Assembly (NCBI GenBank): GCA_021399445.1
Contig: JAJTUQ010000012.1
Span: 446,501 to 510,500, forward strand
Direction of reading: 5' to 3'
From: Xylogone sp. PMI_703
Taxonomy: Eukaryota; Ascomycota; Leotiomycetes
DNA length: 64,000 bases
The notes under the pieces are model-generated. The model did not search any database, had not been told where the DNA came from, and saw only the letters and a list, made by a program, of their open reading frames with translations. Numbering within the stretch: position 1 is the stretch's first letter; every line of letters begins with the position of its first letter. The position numbers and the translations under genes were made by a program. Below, piece after piece: positions 10,320 to 22,388 of the stretch.

Positions 10320-12393
10320 CTAACTGCCCTCGCAATCCCGCACAAAGACTGGCATTGTATCCAACCCACATTTTACTTCTATAGTTCTCTCACCTTCGAA
10401 TTTCTCGCCGCTCTCGAATGCAGTCCAGGTTCCTGGAGGCAAGTACACGTTTCGGAGCTCCTGGCCCGGACTCAGCACAGGCGCGACGAGATACTTTGAT
10501 CCATACATGTACTGGTCCTCAAGCTCCCAGCAGGCAGCGTCGTTTGGAAAATCGTAAAAACACGGACGAATGAGCGGCGAGCCTCGGCGATGGGCTGCTT
10601 CCATAAGTGTACGCGTGTAATCGCGGAGCTGCTCTCGAATACGCATGAACTTCACGCAGATGGCATACACCGTTTCTCCATATGACCAGACTTCGTTTTC
10701 CGCCCCAGAGCAACACGTAGCGCCACCCGTTGTACCTACCTGTGGCTGACGGGGTTCACGGTCGCCGTGAAGACGCATAACGGGGCAAAACGTACCCCAC
10801 TGGAACCAGCGGACGAAGAGCTCTCGGAAGCTTGGGTCATTTGGATCACCTCCGTGAAATCCGCCGATGTCTGTCGTCCACCATGGGATTCCCGCAAGCC
10901 CCATGTTCAGACCCGCTGCTAGTTGATTTCGCAGTGAAAGCCATGAAGATGCAATGTCGCCGCTCCATACCAGGGCGCCATATCGCTGGGATCCAGCCCA
11001 TGCACAGCGTAACAGGTTGACAACATTAGTCTGACCGGCAGCGGTCATACCTTCGTAGAACGTCTGGGCATAACATAATGGGTAGACATTGCCGATAGTA
11101 ACATTGGGCCCGAGATGGTAGCGGTAATTATCGAAGTCATAAACGTTGTACTCCGGCTCAGCCTCGTCCAGCCAGAACACCCGGATTCCGCTATCGTAGT
11201 AGTTGGCCTTCACTTTATCCCAAACGTAGCTTCGGGCCAGTGGGTTCGTGGCATCGTAGTGTACGGTTTCCCCCTCGAAGTTCATGGTTGTGCGAATGCC
11301 TCGATCGGTGCGAACCAGCAGCCCCTTGGCTAGCATGTCTGGATAGTTTTCGGATCGCTTGTCGACTGTTGGCCAAATCGATACCATGAGTTCAATTCCG
11401 AGTTCCTTGAGCTCGTGAATCATCACGTCTTCAAACTCAGGATATGTCAGCAAAGAAGCCACTTTCAAGCTGTATGATTTACTCAGGAAATGGCAAGAGC
11501 TCACCTGGATCCGGCCAATATGTCGGGTCAAACTTCCAGTCTCCCTGCAGTGGCCAGTGGAAGAAATCTATAACAATCAAGTCGAGTGGTAAATTTCGGC
11601 GACGATATTCTCGCGCGACTTCCAAAAGTTCTTCCTGCGTCTGGTACCGCAACTTGCACTGCCAGAACCCCAAGCCATATTCAGGCATCATTGGCACGGT
11701 TCCTGTCACGGCTGCATACGCCTCGACAATAGCTGCCGGACCCGAGTCTTCCGCAACGACCCAGTAGTCGAGAGCCTTTGTGAAGTATGCTTCAAAGCTC
11801 ATGACATGCTTGCCAAAAGTCGCGCGGCCTACAGCAGGATTGTTCCAAAGAAACCCATAGCCTCGGGAAGAAACAGCGAAGGGCACACTGGATTGCGAGT
11901 TTCGATGTGCGAGCTCAAGGTCGAGACCCTTGAGGTTAAGGAAGGGCTGCTGATACTGACCCATACCGAAGATCTTCTCGTTGGGGTCCAGGGACTCAAA
12001 CCGTTGCGTGAGTTTATAATCTCCTCCAGTGACGGCCGCGAACTCGCGAGCTTCAATGGCCAGCGAACTACATTTGGGATCAAGCAGGTCGCTGCGATTT
12101 CGAGCATACTCCTCCAAAAGAAGCGTGTCTGTGACGCAGTTGTAAATCATGAGCTTGCCGACGGAGCTAACTACTGCTTTAATCTTGCCGTTTGTGATGG
12201 ACGCTTGCTTCTCTTCAATCGTCAGTGTCACATCGGTCTGATCACTAACTTCCATCTGCAAAGCCCAGTTCTCCAAGGGCATCGCGCATTGCTTGGTTGC
12301 GCGGACACGCAGTGCGTTCGCACCCCACGGCTCGATCCATAGCTGCTCAGCATCGTAGGTAAAGATGAGTCGCTGATTCTGTTTGCTAAACAT
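10320..12393 (-). CDS. GH31 glycosidase, probable alpha-xylosidase
   Basis: Two exons are proposed: 12393..11505 and 11461..10320, giving 676 residues. The donor is GTGAGC at 11504. The acceptor, chosen because it keeps frame, gives a short 43-nt intron and leaves a small insertion after WPDP, so the junction is the weakest part of the model. The protein has the GH31 N-terminal beta domain (KIFGMGQYQQPFLNL), then FFHWPLQGDWKFDP, the nucleophile loop VFWLDEAEPEY (about Asp395) and the acid/base loop LVWSGDIASSW (about Asp465). The C-terminal part includes YVAPVL-type beta-sheet motifs. GH31 enzymes of this type release terminal alpha-xylose from xyloglucan oligosaccharides. The FWLDEAEPE loop resembles fungal alpha-xylosidases more than alpha-glucosidases. 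There is no signal peptide, so it is predicted intracellular. The 5' end faces the aldo/keto reductase gene across a shared intergenic region. Confidence 0.88.
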
Positions 12394-13159
12394 GCTTGTT
12401 CAAAATCGTCTTAAATTAGCTAGGAGATCATGAACGTAGCCTTCGGTGCCGCAGTATTTGAAGGGAATCGATAAGGTTGTTCCTTCTTCAGAACTCTGAG
12501 AGCTTAGGGTGCCGACCCAGATTGAAATCTTCCTACACTGTGGTCTGTCAGGGCACAGAAGCGCACAATCGTCGTGCCTGGATAGCCCGCAATGGCTCCA
12601 TGTTTAATTCACTCAACCAAACCCCACTAATGGAACTGCGCTAGTAGATGGACTCAGGCCTTTTATTATTAAAGCCAGTTTCCCCAGAAGTCTACCTCCG
12701 TATATTCCGTATTAGGTGGATCCCACTAGTAAACAACTGTGCAAATTGCCGCCTGATAAATTACCCGTCGGCTTAATTTTCGTTTTAGAACTTCGCTGTA
12801 CAAGTGCGGATGCTTAGCAATGATCGGATAATAGGACAATAGAACAACCTGGCTCGTCAACCTCGCGGAATAGACACGATTATCAACCCCAGTAAGCATG
12901 AGCTACGAAGGTCGGGAAGATAGAAGCTTTTCAGAATGCTGCACCGGTACGCTACTGTCTGGTTCCCCATGCCTCCTTACTAGCTAAAGTCCCAGCTGTC
13001 TGCACCACCCAATCGTCTAGTTGCACAGAGAGCTTAGAGGTCTAATCTCAGCTGGTTCTTCGAAACTCTTCATCCTCTCTCTTCTCCCAACTATTCCTTT
13101 CCCTCCTCAATCTCGTTCATGGCGGGTTTCCAACCGATTTCTGTCAGTTCTGCGTATCT
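12394..13159. promoter_or_regulatory. Divergent intergenic region between the GH31 and reductase genes
   Basis: 766 bp separate the two start codons, so the genes probably share upstream control. A pyrimidine-rich tract lies at about 13066-13110, typical of fungal promoters just ahead of the reductase start. I saw no clear TATA box and no exact GGCTAA core here. Confidence 0.5.
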
Positions 13160-14368
13160 ATGACAATGGGTCCTGCCGTGCATAATAGCCGATCAAAAAC
13201 CCCGTCTCTCACCGACCAACTGCCGCCACTCATTCTCGGCGGTGCTGGCTTCAGTCGCCAGCAACACTCCCTTCCTGAATCGATACCGGTTGTGACCATC
13301 GTCAAGCGGGCATTCGACCTTGGAATGCGATGTATAGATACATCGCCCTACTATGAGCCCTCGGAGTCACTGCTCGGTGAAGCACTTGCTTCTCCAACCA
13401 TCGCAGCATCATATACTCGCGCCGACTACATTCTCATGACCAAGGTTGGGCGAATAGCGGTTGACAAGTTCGACTACTCGGCCGAATGGATTCGCACCTC
13501 TGTCGCACGATCGTTGCAACGTTTACGGACAACGTATCTTGATGTTGTCTTCGTCCATGACATCGAGTTTATGCCGCCACTTAGTGCTCTAGCAGCCGTT
13601 GCTACATTGGTTGCAATCGCGAATGAGCGGTCAGGTATCATCCGCAATATTGGCGTCTCAGGGTACTCTCTACAATCGCTGGTCGAGCTCGCACGCCTTG
13701 TACGCGAACACCTCCACCGACCGCTTGATGTTGTGCAGGTCTGGGCGCGGTTGTCCTTGCAGAATTCGACGTTGGCGACGGATCCGCAGTATGGGCTAAT
13801 TGCTTTGCGTGACGCTGGGGTTAAATGCGTCTGTAGCAGCAGCCCGCTAGCCGCTGGCCTTCTGCGAGATCGCGGTGTCCCCGTTGGCGCGCTCGGCGAC
13901 TGGCACCCTGCACCTCAGGGTCTTCGCGAGGTGTGTGCTATTGCTGCAACGTGGCTGGCAGAGAATGCAGAGGAAGTGAGAGGCCGGAAGGAGCAGTTGG
14001 CATCAGTAGCACTGCGGTATGCCCTGGCGAAGGCGTGGCGTGTGGAGCGGGAGGTAGGGCATGGGAAGTTGGTGGTACGGACAGTGGTGGGTGCGAGCTC
14101 CATTGACGATATAGAGGCAAACGTCAAAGCCGCTCGAATGATACTGAAGGTTACCCCCGGAACCGGAAAGGATGGCATCGCGGCGTACGGAGAGTTGGAT
14201 GAGGATGCGGAGAGGCAAGACAGTACCCTCTTCCAACAAGTTCGCGGAATAATAGGTCCGTGGCTGGACTATGACTTCTCAAGTAGACAGAAGTCGTCTG
14301 CACACAGTGATGGAAATCAGTTGAGCTGTACCACCAGAGACCGGGCAGGCGTAAAGACTAAGATGTAG
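13160..14368 (+). CDS. Aldo/keto reductase, D-arabinose/L-galactose dehydrogenase type
   Basis: A single 402-residue frame without introns. It starts at the ATG at 13160; a second ATG two codons on is equally possible. The N-terminal strand LILGGAGF and the catalytic tetrad of the family are visible: Asp60 and Tyr64/65 in CIDTSPYY, Lys95 in MTKVGR and His133 in FVHD. The C-terminal third has GKLVVRTVVGASS, matching the NADP-binding loop. Family members of this length (compare yeast Ara2 and plant L-galactose dehydrogenase) oxidise free aldose sugars at C1. Next to a hemicellulose block the natural substrate could be L-arabinose, L-galactose or L-fucose, but this is inference. The last 40 residues are poorly conserved and charged. 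Confidence 0.85.
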   Translation: MTMGPAVHNSRSKTPSLTDQLPPLILGGAGFSRQQHSLPESIPVVTIVKRAFDLGMRCIDTSPYYEPSESLLGEALASPTIAASYTRADYILMTKVGRIAVDKFDYSAEWIRTSVARSLQRLRTTYLDVVFVHDIEFMPPLSALAAVATLVAIANERSGIIRNIGVSGYSLQSLVELARLVREHLHRPLDVVQVWARLSLQNSTLATDPQYGLIALRDAGVKCVCSSSPLAAGLLRDRGVPVGALGDWHPAPQGLREVCAIAATWLAENAEEVRGRKEQLASVALRYALAKAWRVEREVGHGKLVVRTVVGASSIDDIEANVKAARMILKVTPGTGKDGIAAYGELDEDAERQDSTLFQQVRGIIGPWLDYDFSSRQKSSAHSDGNQLSCTTRDRAGVKTKM

Positions 14369-15423
14369 TTTTGTACAAGATAGAGACAGTGACATGGTTA
14401 GATAAAAAGCTGCTCTGGCTTTCGACTAGATACGGTAGACATGGAATTTCGTTAGTTAAGAACGAAGGACATACAGAGCTGACACACTCTCTTCCTCAGC
14501 TCATTGAGTCTCCCTAATCGAAGATTTTAATCCTGTCATGCGCCTTATGTACTCAATATAACCTAACCTCGAAAAGGTGATGTTACAGCTACCGCTATAC
14601 GCTGAGCACAGTTTGAAACAATACATACGCCACGGGTTCTATGTTCCCCCGTTAGACAACTGATTTGCAACCGACACCCGAATAACCATCGCCATCTTGT
14701 TTCGCTCTTACTGTCAGTTCCGTAGTATAGTACAACACAATAAGAGCCCGCCTGATGCAAGTGGCAACCCATGAATCATCATCGGCTATTTTTACGGGTA
14801 AATTGTCTGTATTCCCTTATTAGCAGACCCGGACAGAAAATAGCAGTCATATCCTTTTTTTCCCACAAACATCTGCTGAGTCGCCCAGCCTGTCATAGTG
14901 CTTATGCTTATTAGTTGAATGGAAGGCTACTAGTGATGTGAATGGAACAACTTAACTGGGACTAGTTTCGAATGCGAGTTTCCCTTACATAGGTCATCCC
15001 CCAGATTCTCGTTCATACCGGGACGGGACTTTCCCTGATGATACTTCCTCAGTTCGACGTAGCATAATGGCGGTCAACAGGGCTCCAGTTTGTTTGCGGG
15101 GTTCTCCCTCAATCATTCCCCAAACATGGGAGACAAGGGTTTGGTTTCCGGGGAGGAATATCGCCTGGAGAGAAATTAATCTCTGCTAATGATGTCAATA
15201 TTCTTCTGGGACCGCATGGCCATGGACGATAATCTAGTGCATGATACTGCGTATCCTACTTGGATACCGCTCTGCGGGCGGATCTTACAGCTTTATATAA
15301 AAGAGAGCTGACGATCTTCACGTCCTCAAGCATCTTAACTGGCACTTCAACGCGATTTGCGTATTCCAAGATTAAGAGGCTGAGACTGTATTATTTATCG
15401 TTGACCAGTCATCCACGGCCAGT
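14369..15423. promoter_or_regulatory. Intergenic region with TATA box for the beta-helix gene
   Basis: No coding sequence. A consensus TATATAA at 15294-15300 lies about 125 nt before the start codon at 15424, in an AT-poor neighbourhood, and is a plausible TATA box. Confidence 0.5.
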
Positions 15424-18366
15424 ATGAGACACCTCGTGCATTCCGTGGGTTTGACCTGTGCAGTGTTCAGCACTTGCGGTTCCACTTTGGACTTCTACGT
15501 CTCATCGCCACCCAGCGCTGCGAGTGCGGATGGTTTATCACTCCGGACATTCTCTAACCTAGAAGATGTCCAGGCCGCGGTCCGCAATGCCATTCCTAAT
15601 ATGAAAGAAAATATCACCGTCCATGTGGCCGATGGCTTATACATCCTGGATGTTCCGCTTAACTTCAGCAGTGCCGATTCGGGTCGAAATGGGTACAGCG
15701 TGAATTGGAAGGCAACTGGAACGAACGCAATCATATCCGGTGGCACGAAAGTCACTGGTTGGAAGTTGGCCAATGCTACTACCAACGTCTACTCTGCGAA
15801 TGTCCCCAAAGGTCTACGCTCACGCAACTTGTACGTCAACGGCTGGGCTGCCAACTACGCACGCAGGCTGATCCAGCGGAAGGATTTCCAGTACACCAAC
15901 ACTTCCATGGTTTGGACCTCGCCTCAATACGACTGGCTCATGACCACGCCTGGCATCTCAAATGCTGAAGTCCGAGCTATCAGCTCGTTCACTGATCGCT
16001 ATGCCCCAATTGCGGCTGTGGGCGATCGTGAACTCATCATGAAGCAGGAGTCTTGGGCAAATAACATCATCGGCTATGATACCATCCCTCAGCCAAACGC
16101 TGACTTTGGAGTTTGGGTACAGAACGCACTGGCCCTGCTTAATGAAGGTGGCCAATACTATCTGGACAGCGTAGCAGGCGTTGTGTACTACAAACCCCTA
16201 GCTGGAGAAAACATGTCTACCGCAGAGACCTACCTTGGGCGACTAGAAGCGCTCGTTGTTGTTGGGGGCACTTACGATCAGCCAGCACATGACATATCAT
16301 TCGAAGGGCTGAATTTCGTGAGTGGGTTACACTATTTCTTCCTCATGGCCTGCTAACATGGATAGCAACACACAACTTGGCTCAAACCGAGCGATGGTTA
16401 TGGCTATGTTGACCAGCAAACAGGAGGCTACATTGGAGAGAATGTCACCTATCCCCAATTCGAGGCTTCCCGCCCCAGATGGTTTCAAATGCCCGGTGCC
16501 ATCCAGATCAGCGCAGCAGAGCGCATCTCTTTTACCGGTGGCAGTTACACCCAACTTGGTGCAGGTGGGTTTGGCATTGGTAATGACGACAATGCGCAAC
16601 TTACTGGTGTCGGTCTGGGAGCAAACGGTGTCTCAGTATCGGACGGCTATTTCACGCAGGTCATGGGTAATTCTATCACTGCTGGCGGCATCAAAGCGGA
16701 TGCGCACCACCCCAGCGATCCGCGCATGGTTAATTCGGACATCCACATTACAGGCAACATCTTCTACAACGTCTCATCACTGTACAGCTCCACTGTCTCC
16801 ATCTTCGTCTCCTACGTCCAGCATTCCGAGATCAGCCACAATGACATTTTTACAGTGCCGTACTCGGGCATTTGCCATGGCTACGGCTGGGGTTCTAACG
16901 ATGCTGGTGGCAGCCAAACGTACATCAACCGGGGCCTGTATAACTTTCAACCGCTGTACGAGACACCAACCACATCTATGAACAACTTGATTGATGGCAA
17001 CTTAATTCATGCATACGGTCTATCGCACACAGACTTGGGCGCTACGTACACTCTTGGAAAGAGTCCTGACACCCATATCTCCCACAATTTCGCGCTCAAT
17101 GCAAGCTGGTATGGCATGTACACTGATGAGGGCTCTAACTCATACATCATCACAAACAATAATTATCTCTCCAATGGTAACTGGTATGCTCCCAACCAGG
17201 GCTGTCTCACGTGTGGTGTACATAACGGAAATAACACCCTTGAAGCTAACTTTGGCCATGTCGCCTCAGATGAGGTCAATTTCCCCAACGGTTCCGGCAA
17301 TTTCAATGACACTTTCATCGAGAATCTCAATGTCGCAAGTCTCGATGCTACAAATGAAGCCGCCCACCGAGTTGCATACCGTGCTGGCGTCCTCCCTGGT
17401 AGGCGTGGTTCTCGACCTGTCAGTAATCCATCTCTCGCGGACTCATACCTTAGCCTGGTGTTCCTTCCCGGTCCGAGTGAGCAAGTCTTCCTTACTGCAA
17501 CGGTATCTAACTTTGACGATGTCGACTTCACCGACGTATCTTTCAACCAGGTCATTACTAGCGCCAGCAATTATACCATTGCACCTCACGGTTCATTCCC
17601 ACGGTCGATTCCTGCCAACAGCGCTGTTTCCGTAACATGGAAGCTGGTTTCCTCACCTCATCATGAGAGCTGCTCTAGTGCTCCCACCGTATCTGTGACG
17701 GTGAAGTATAAGAATCCCCGCACACGCCTCTCTAGTACCATTTCCGGCAATGGAACTCTCCCAGGAATGCGGCCACTACCATCCGGTCTGTCCGCATCGG
17801 CAACGTGGCCGGGAGCTACCTCTGGAGAACTTTGCAGCTCTGACAGCGGCACAATATTTGCTATTCGTGCCGGCGGCCGTGATGTTTACGCCCCATACGA
17901 CGATTGGGCCGCTGTTTACCAAAAAAATTCACTAGCCGCGAACGGGAGCGTAATTGTGCAAGTGCTTTCCCTCGACGCTGCCGATCCGTGGACGAAGGCG
18001 GGTGCAGTTGCTCGCAATAGCCTGGCATCGAATGGCAGCTTCAACGACGATGTTAACACCGGGTATGCTGGTGTGTTCGTAACGGCCAACAACGGCGTCA
18101 GCTTCCAGTGGGATGCGAATGGCGATGGTAAGCTTGATACTTTGTCAACGGTACCTGGCCTGGTCGCGCCGCTTTGGGTACGTCTCAGCGTCCAAGGCAA
18201 GCAATTTGCTGGGTTCTACTCTGCGGATGGGAAGCAATGGACGCAGATCGGTTCGACGGTGACGCTTGCCACAAGAAATTTAACCTCTGATGCTGGAATA
18301 CTTGTGTCGTCGCATGCAGGATATACCAATTCCACCGGTGTTTTCAGCGGGCTGCAATTCTTGTGA
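15424..18366 (+). CDS. Secreted right-handed parallel beta-helix protein, possibly GH141-like
   Basis: Two exons, 15424..16317 and 16366..18366, give 964 residues. The 48-nt intron has GTGAGT, a GCTAAC branch site and ATAG, and joins GLNF to QHTTWLKP. A weak N-terminal signal peptide is followed by SPPSAASADGLSLRTFSNLE and VQAAVR, the usual entry to large beta-helix glycosidases. The helix continues with HVADGLYILDVPL, ISGGTKVTGW and DISFEGLNF, then ISFTGGSYTQLGAGG and HSEISHNDIF. Beyond about residue 650 come an Ig-like NEW3-type domain (ATVSNFDDVDFTDVSFNQ) and a concanavalin-like C-terminal domain (VSFQWDANGDG, WVRLSVQGKQFAGFYS). The architecture resembles bacterial GH141-type proteins (xylanase or alpha-L-fucosidase). 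Family assignment and substrate are inference. The setting between a reductase and a sugar transporter fits cell-wall polysaccharide degradation. Confidence 0.8.
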
Positions 18367-19929
18367 GTCGTCAAACCTTCAGCTGCATAAGAGCCGCAGA
18401 GCAAAGGATGCAGTTGACGAAAACTGGCAGACTGAGCTAGCTGGAGAGCGATGTTGACTTTCTGTGGTGATATCTTACTAGTATAGATTCATAAGAATCA
18501 CTTATTCTCTTCTCGCCGATCAATTAAATATGCATAGTGAATTGGTTAGTACTTATAAAACCATTCTATTGTCACCCGCCGAATCGTAATTGCTTTGAAA
18601 TAGAATAGTGTCTTATGGAGTCAATCCGAGACTTTATTAATCGCCGGAAACATGAGATTACAGTCGAGGACTTCACGATCACGTACATTAGTATCTGGAT
18701 GACCAATTATTAGGCTAATTCAAAGGTGATCTTCAAACATTTGATTAAGCGCTCTAGATAACTGGTCGTCAGTCACATATCCACCTCGTGCATCAACGCT
18801 AAAGGTAAAAGTTATTCCCTGCATGTATAAAGCTCTAGAAACCCTTGAAAAGCATGTTCGGCTATGTTGCTTACAATCATTAAATATTTCTGCCAGTGTG
18901 TGCAAAAATTACTCAAAAACTCATATGCCATAATTATTTCGTAAATTCGCATAACCCTTGCATAGCCATCTCAATACGGAAATAGAAAGTCACGTGAACG
19001 TCATAGCTAGACCTAATAGGGCAGGTAGTCATAGCTGGAGTGGCTAGTAAAAGTGGCTAGTTCCTATTCCCCCTAAATGCATCCCCCCAGCAGCGTAAAA
19101 ACAAGGGTTAAAGTGGATGTTATTGTGGGCACTCAGTGAGATCTGACAAGGACCGCAAAGACCTTATTCTCTTATTTGAGTAATATCATTAATAATTTTT
19201 GTAGAGAAAATAACCACAATACAGGGAATTGAGCATCAGATCACTGAATGAGCTTGGATACACTGCTGGGGGGATGCATTTAAGGGGGAAGGATAGTAGA
19301 GGGGCTGTATGATAATTAAAATGATGTTGGTTGTATATGGTGACCAAGCAGATGCTAACCCTAAATAGGAATAATGTTGAGTTTAACTCAAAGTGCAACT
19401 TGAGTTGAATGAGTTGAGTCTGAGTTGCTCAAAATTTTGAGTTCGAGTACGACCTCAGACTCGACTCAAACTCAAGAATTGTAGAATTGTACACACTGAT
19501 TTCTGCTTTGTTATCATCTAGTTACAATGTGTTGTCAAGAATGCCAATTTCACTGTGCCTTCTATAGGATGACTTAACATTAAAATTGGGAATTATCCCC
19601 TCAATGGACTTGATTCATTTAGATTCCTCGCATTGCACATAATACCCTGCTCAAAGTATCTCGACGAACGTCCTCATTATTAGCAATAATAAGCTCAACA
19701 TTCTTACTGTAGATTCTAATTAAAGCTCTCAACCTCACACTTCAACCTACGCTATGCAGAATAGCATTATAAGTTTCTATAGCGTAAGATGGCTAAGAGT
19801 TCAGTACGGCTTTCACATACCGGGAATAAGTACGTTTGAAAACAGAATAAGTGGATTTGACGACTAAGCTAGTGCAAGCGGACCGGATCACGTTATGGTT
19901 GTTTTTAACAAGCCACAGCCATTGACATC
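18367..19929. other. Non-coding stretch with inverted repeat and GAGTT-rich tract
   Basis: No supported gene. It contains a fossil inverted repeat (19069-19093 and 19263-19288) and, at 19376-19490, a tract dense in GAGTT/AACTC units on both strands. Short minus-strand frames at 18720-18905 and 19189-19398 have no recognisable motifs. Confidence 0.5.
19069..19288. repeat. MITE-like inverted repeat (25-26 bp arms)
   Basis: The left arm 19069-19093 (CCCCCTAAATGC then ATCCCCCCAGCAG) is the reverse complement of 19263-19288, apart from one extra base in the right arm. Weaker complementarity continues for about 25 bp outside. The ~170-bp loop has no coding potential. It looks like an old foldback element; I found no target duplication. 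Confidence 0.6.
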
Positions 19930-21606
19930 TTAAGCAACAATTTCCTCACCGTGCTTCGGCCCCTCTCCTGATCCCGCGCTGATTTCAATGGTTTCAACAT
20001 GATCCGCTACGTTGCTAGCCTTGAGCGACTCATTCATATGTATGGATATAAAAGGATCGCCAAATACCTCGCTGATCTCCTCTAGGCTTACCCCATGAGT
20101 TTCTGGGAGAAAGAAGAAGACAAGGATGGCTGAGGTCAAGTTACACGTGATAAAGAAAAAGTAGTAGCGCCAGCCAACGTTCTGCAAAGCAGTGGGCGAC
20201 GCCTGAGCGAGGACGACTTGGATGACGAACGACCAAAAAGTCGAGATGGCGCCACCTAGGGCGCGAATCTGCGTAGGGAAGATCTCAGTGGTGTAGACGG
20301 GTGCGCCCGAGTTCCAACTGAGGGAGAAGAGCACGCCGAACATGATCAGGAAGAATATGCCGATGCCGTTAGCCACCTTATTATCGCCGCCGCTGTAGAC
20401 CGCGACTATCGCCTGCACAATGGCAATATCAATGGCCATGGCGATCGAGCCACATAGGAAGAGGGTACGCCGCTTGACTCGGTCGATAATCCAGAGCAAA
20501 CAGAATATGTTGGCAAGGGGACCGGTCAGACCCCACACTCCCGCCAGCGCGAGCACCGTCGCGCCGCTGATGCCAAGGGTCTTGTACATGACGGTCTGGT
20601 AGTAGTTGATGGCGGAGATACCGCAGATTTGCTGGCCAACCTGGATAAGGCAGCCGAGGATGAGGCGCTTACGGTAGGAAGGTTTGCGCAGAATACCCAT
20701 TAGGGTGGTCTCCTCCTGCTCAGCCTCATACTCGATCTGGTCGCGCATCTGTGTAAACTCCTTTTCTAGATAGTCGGAATCTGTATGAGAAGCTCGCAGG
20801 CGGACCATTGTATTCTTCGCCTCCTCGTACCGCCCCTTCTCGATCAGCCAGCGGGGTGAGCGCGGCAGGAAGAGCGATCCCACGAGTAGTAGCAGGGCCC
20901 AGAAGATCTGGAGACCGACGGGGAAACGGAACTGTTTCGTATACTTTAGCGGCTGTGGATGTGGAACAAGAATCACACACTGTTGGGACCTACCGTGAAC
21001 TGACCATGGCCATAGTACACTCCAAAGCCGATCCAGTTGGAGATGGCGTAACCAAATCCTATGAACTGCGCATGCAGACCGACAAAGAAACCACGATGAG
21101 ATGCAGGCGCAATCTCAGATTGGAATTGGGGAATCGCAAAGTAAATGATCCCGATTGCCAAGCCAGCTATCAAACGACCGACAATGAGCATGGCAGTGTT
21201 TACGGCGGCAGTCTGGATCGTGGTTCCAATGGCTGCGATAATAGCTCCAATTTGAATCGTTCCGCGCCTACCATACTGGTTGCCAATCCAGCCGGAACAC
21301 AGACACCCGACAGCGCCACCAGCGGTATACACGGAGATTATGCCGCCTAGCATGGCCGAGGAGGGATGGAACTTGTCTTCGAAGTATGTTTGAGCTTGCG
21401 CCGTGCCGAAGATACCACTGTCATAACCCCATAGAAGGGAGCCGATGCCAACAAAGAAGGCTACCAGGGAACGTCAGCACTCAGCACCCATTGGCCATAT
21501 AGGTTTGAAGCAAGAGAATCAACACGAAACACGATGCACGATGCTACTGACCACAGAAGTAAGCATAGCCCGAGGCTTCTGCCGAGATAAACTTTGGCCG
21601 ATGCAT
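19930..21606 (-). CDS. MFS sugar transporter
   Basis: Three exons: 21606..21552, 21460..20994 and 20931..19930, giving 507 residues. Introns are 91 and 62 nt. Exon 1 encodes MHRPKFISAEASGYAYFC, and joining gives AFFVGIGSLLWGYDSGIFG, the classic first helix and GYD motif of the sugar porter family. Other signatures are GNQYGRR (loop 2-3), GRLIAGLAIGI, LPRSPRWLIEKGR, GQQICGISAINYY (sugar-binding helix 7) and the terminal PETHGVSLEEI. About twelve hydrophobic segments are expected, with a charged C-terminal cytosolic tail. It should be a plasma-membrane hexose, pentose or oligosaccharide importer. The substrate cannot be read from sequence. It is divergent from the Zn2Cys6 regulator gene, 0.78 kb away. 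Confidence 0.9.
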
Positions 21607-22388
21607 AATGGCGACCAGAGACAACAAGATGGGTGAGAAGAGGTGGAGAAACGCGGAGAAAGCGGCTGTGGAAAGGGGGAAGAGGTTCGACAATCCACGA
21701 CGTCTATATACGTCTATATTCGAGGACAACATGAGGCTTAAGACTTTAACTATACACCATATGCTGTGCAGGTCTCGCTGGTTCATTCACCGTCCCCGGA
21801 CCCGCCTTGGGATTAAGACGCGGGGAATTGATCCATTTGCGGGGGAGTAAGATTGGGGCCAGGCACAGTAGTGGGTAGTCAAGCATTCCAGTCACGTATT
21901 TCGGTATGGCCCATTGGCTCCTGGTCAGACTTGATGCTATTTACGCAGCTTATTCCTCAGCAACCCACGTGTAGTCTAGGACCAATCAGGAAACTTTCCG
22001 GTGCTGAGGGAGACAACGAAGAAATGAACCGAGTCTGGCTGTTACAGAGCCTTCGACTAATTAACGTATTGAGGTTATGTCGGCTGGGCCGCCCGAGCAA
22101 GGGGATTGATTGGTTGGAAACATCTAAAACGTCTACAACGGCTAGACGACATGGAGAACCCTAGACACATAACTTACGGAGTACTGCAATTCTGCTGGTT
22201 GCATGGTCGGATAATTACGAGCAATATATCCGCCGGGCTTTTACATATCTACCGAGCATCCCCACACACAAACTAACTCGTCTTTTCTCTCCCTTCCAAT
22301 TTTCCTATTTTCCTTCTCTGCGGAATTGGAGGCCTGTCAATGACAGTTGACCCATCTCATCCTCTCTGAAGAAGCGTGATTTCTCACA
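21607..22388. promoter_or_regulatory. Divergent promoter region between transporter and regulator
   Basis: 782 bp lie between two divergent start codons. A long pyrimidine-rich tract at 22279-22320 precedes the regulator start. No coding sequence is supported here. The arrangement suggests the regulator may control the transporter. Confidence 0.5.

Noticed and set aside
11806..12342. 178-codon plus-strand frame
   Set aside because: Antisense shadow of GH31 exon 1.
16322..16981. 219-codon plus-strand frame
   Set aside because: Out-of-frame overlap with exon 2 of the beta-helix gene; low-complexity and without motifs.
17009..17635. 208-codon plus-strand frame
   Set aside because: Alternative-frame shadow of the beta-helix gene.
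20808..21350. 180-codon plus-strand frame
   Set aside because: Antisense to the MFS transporter exons.
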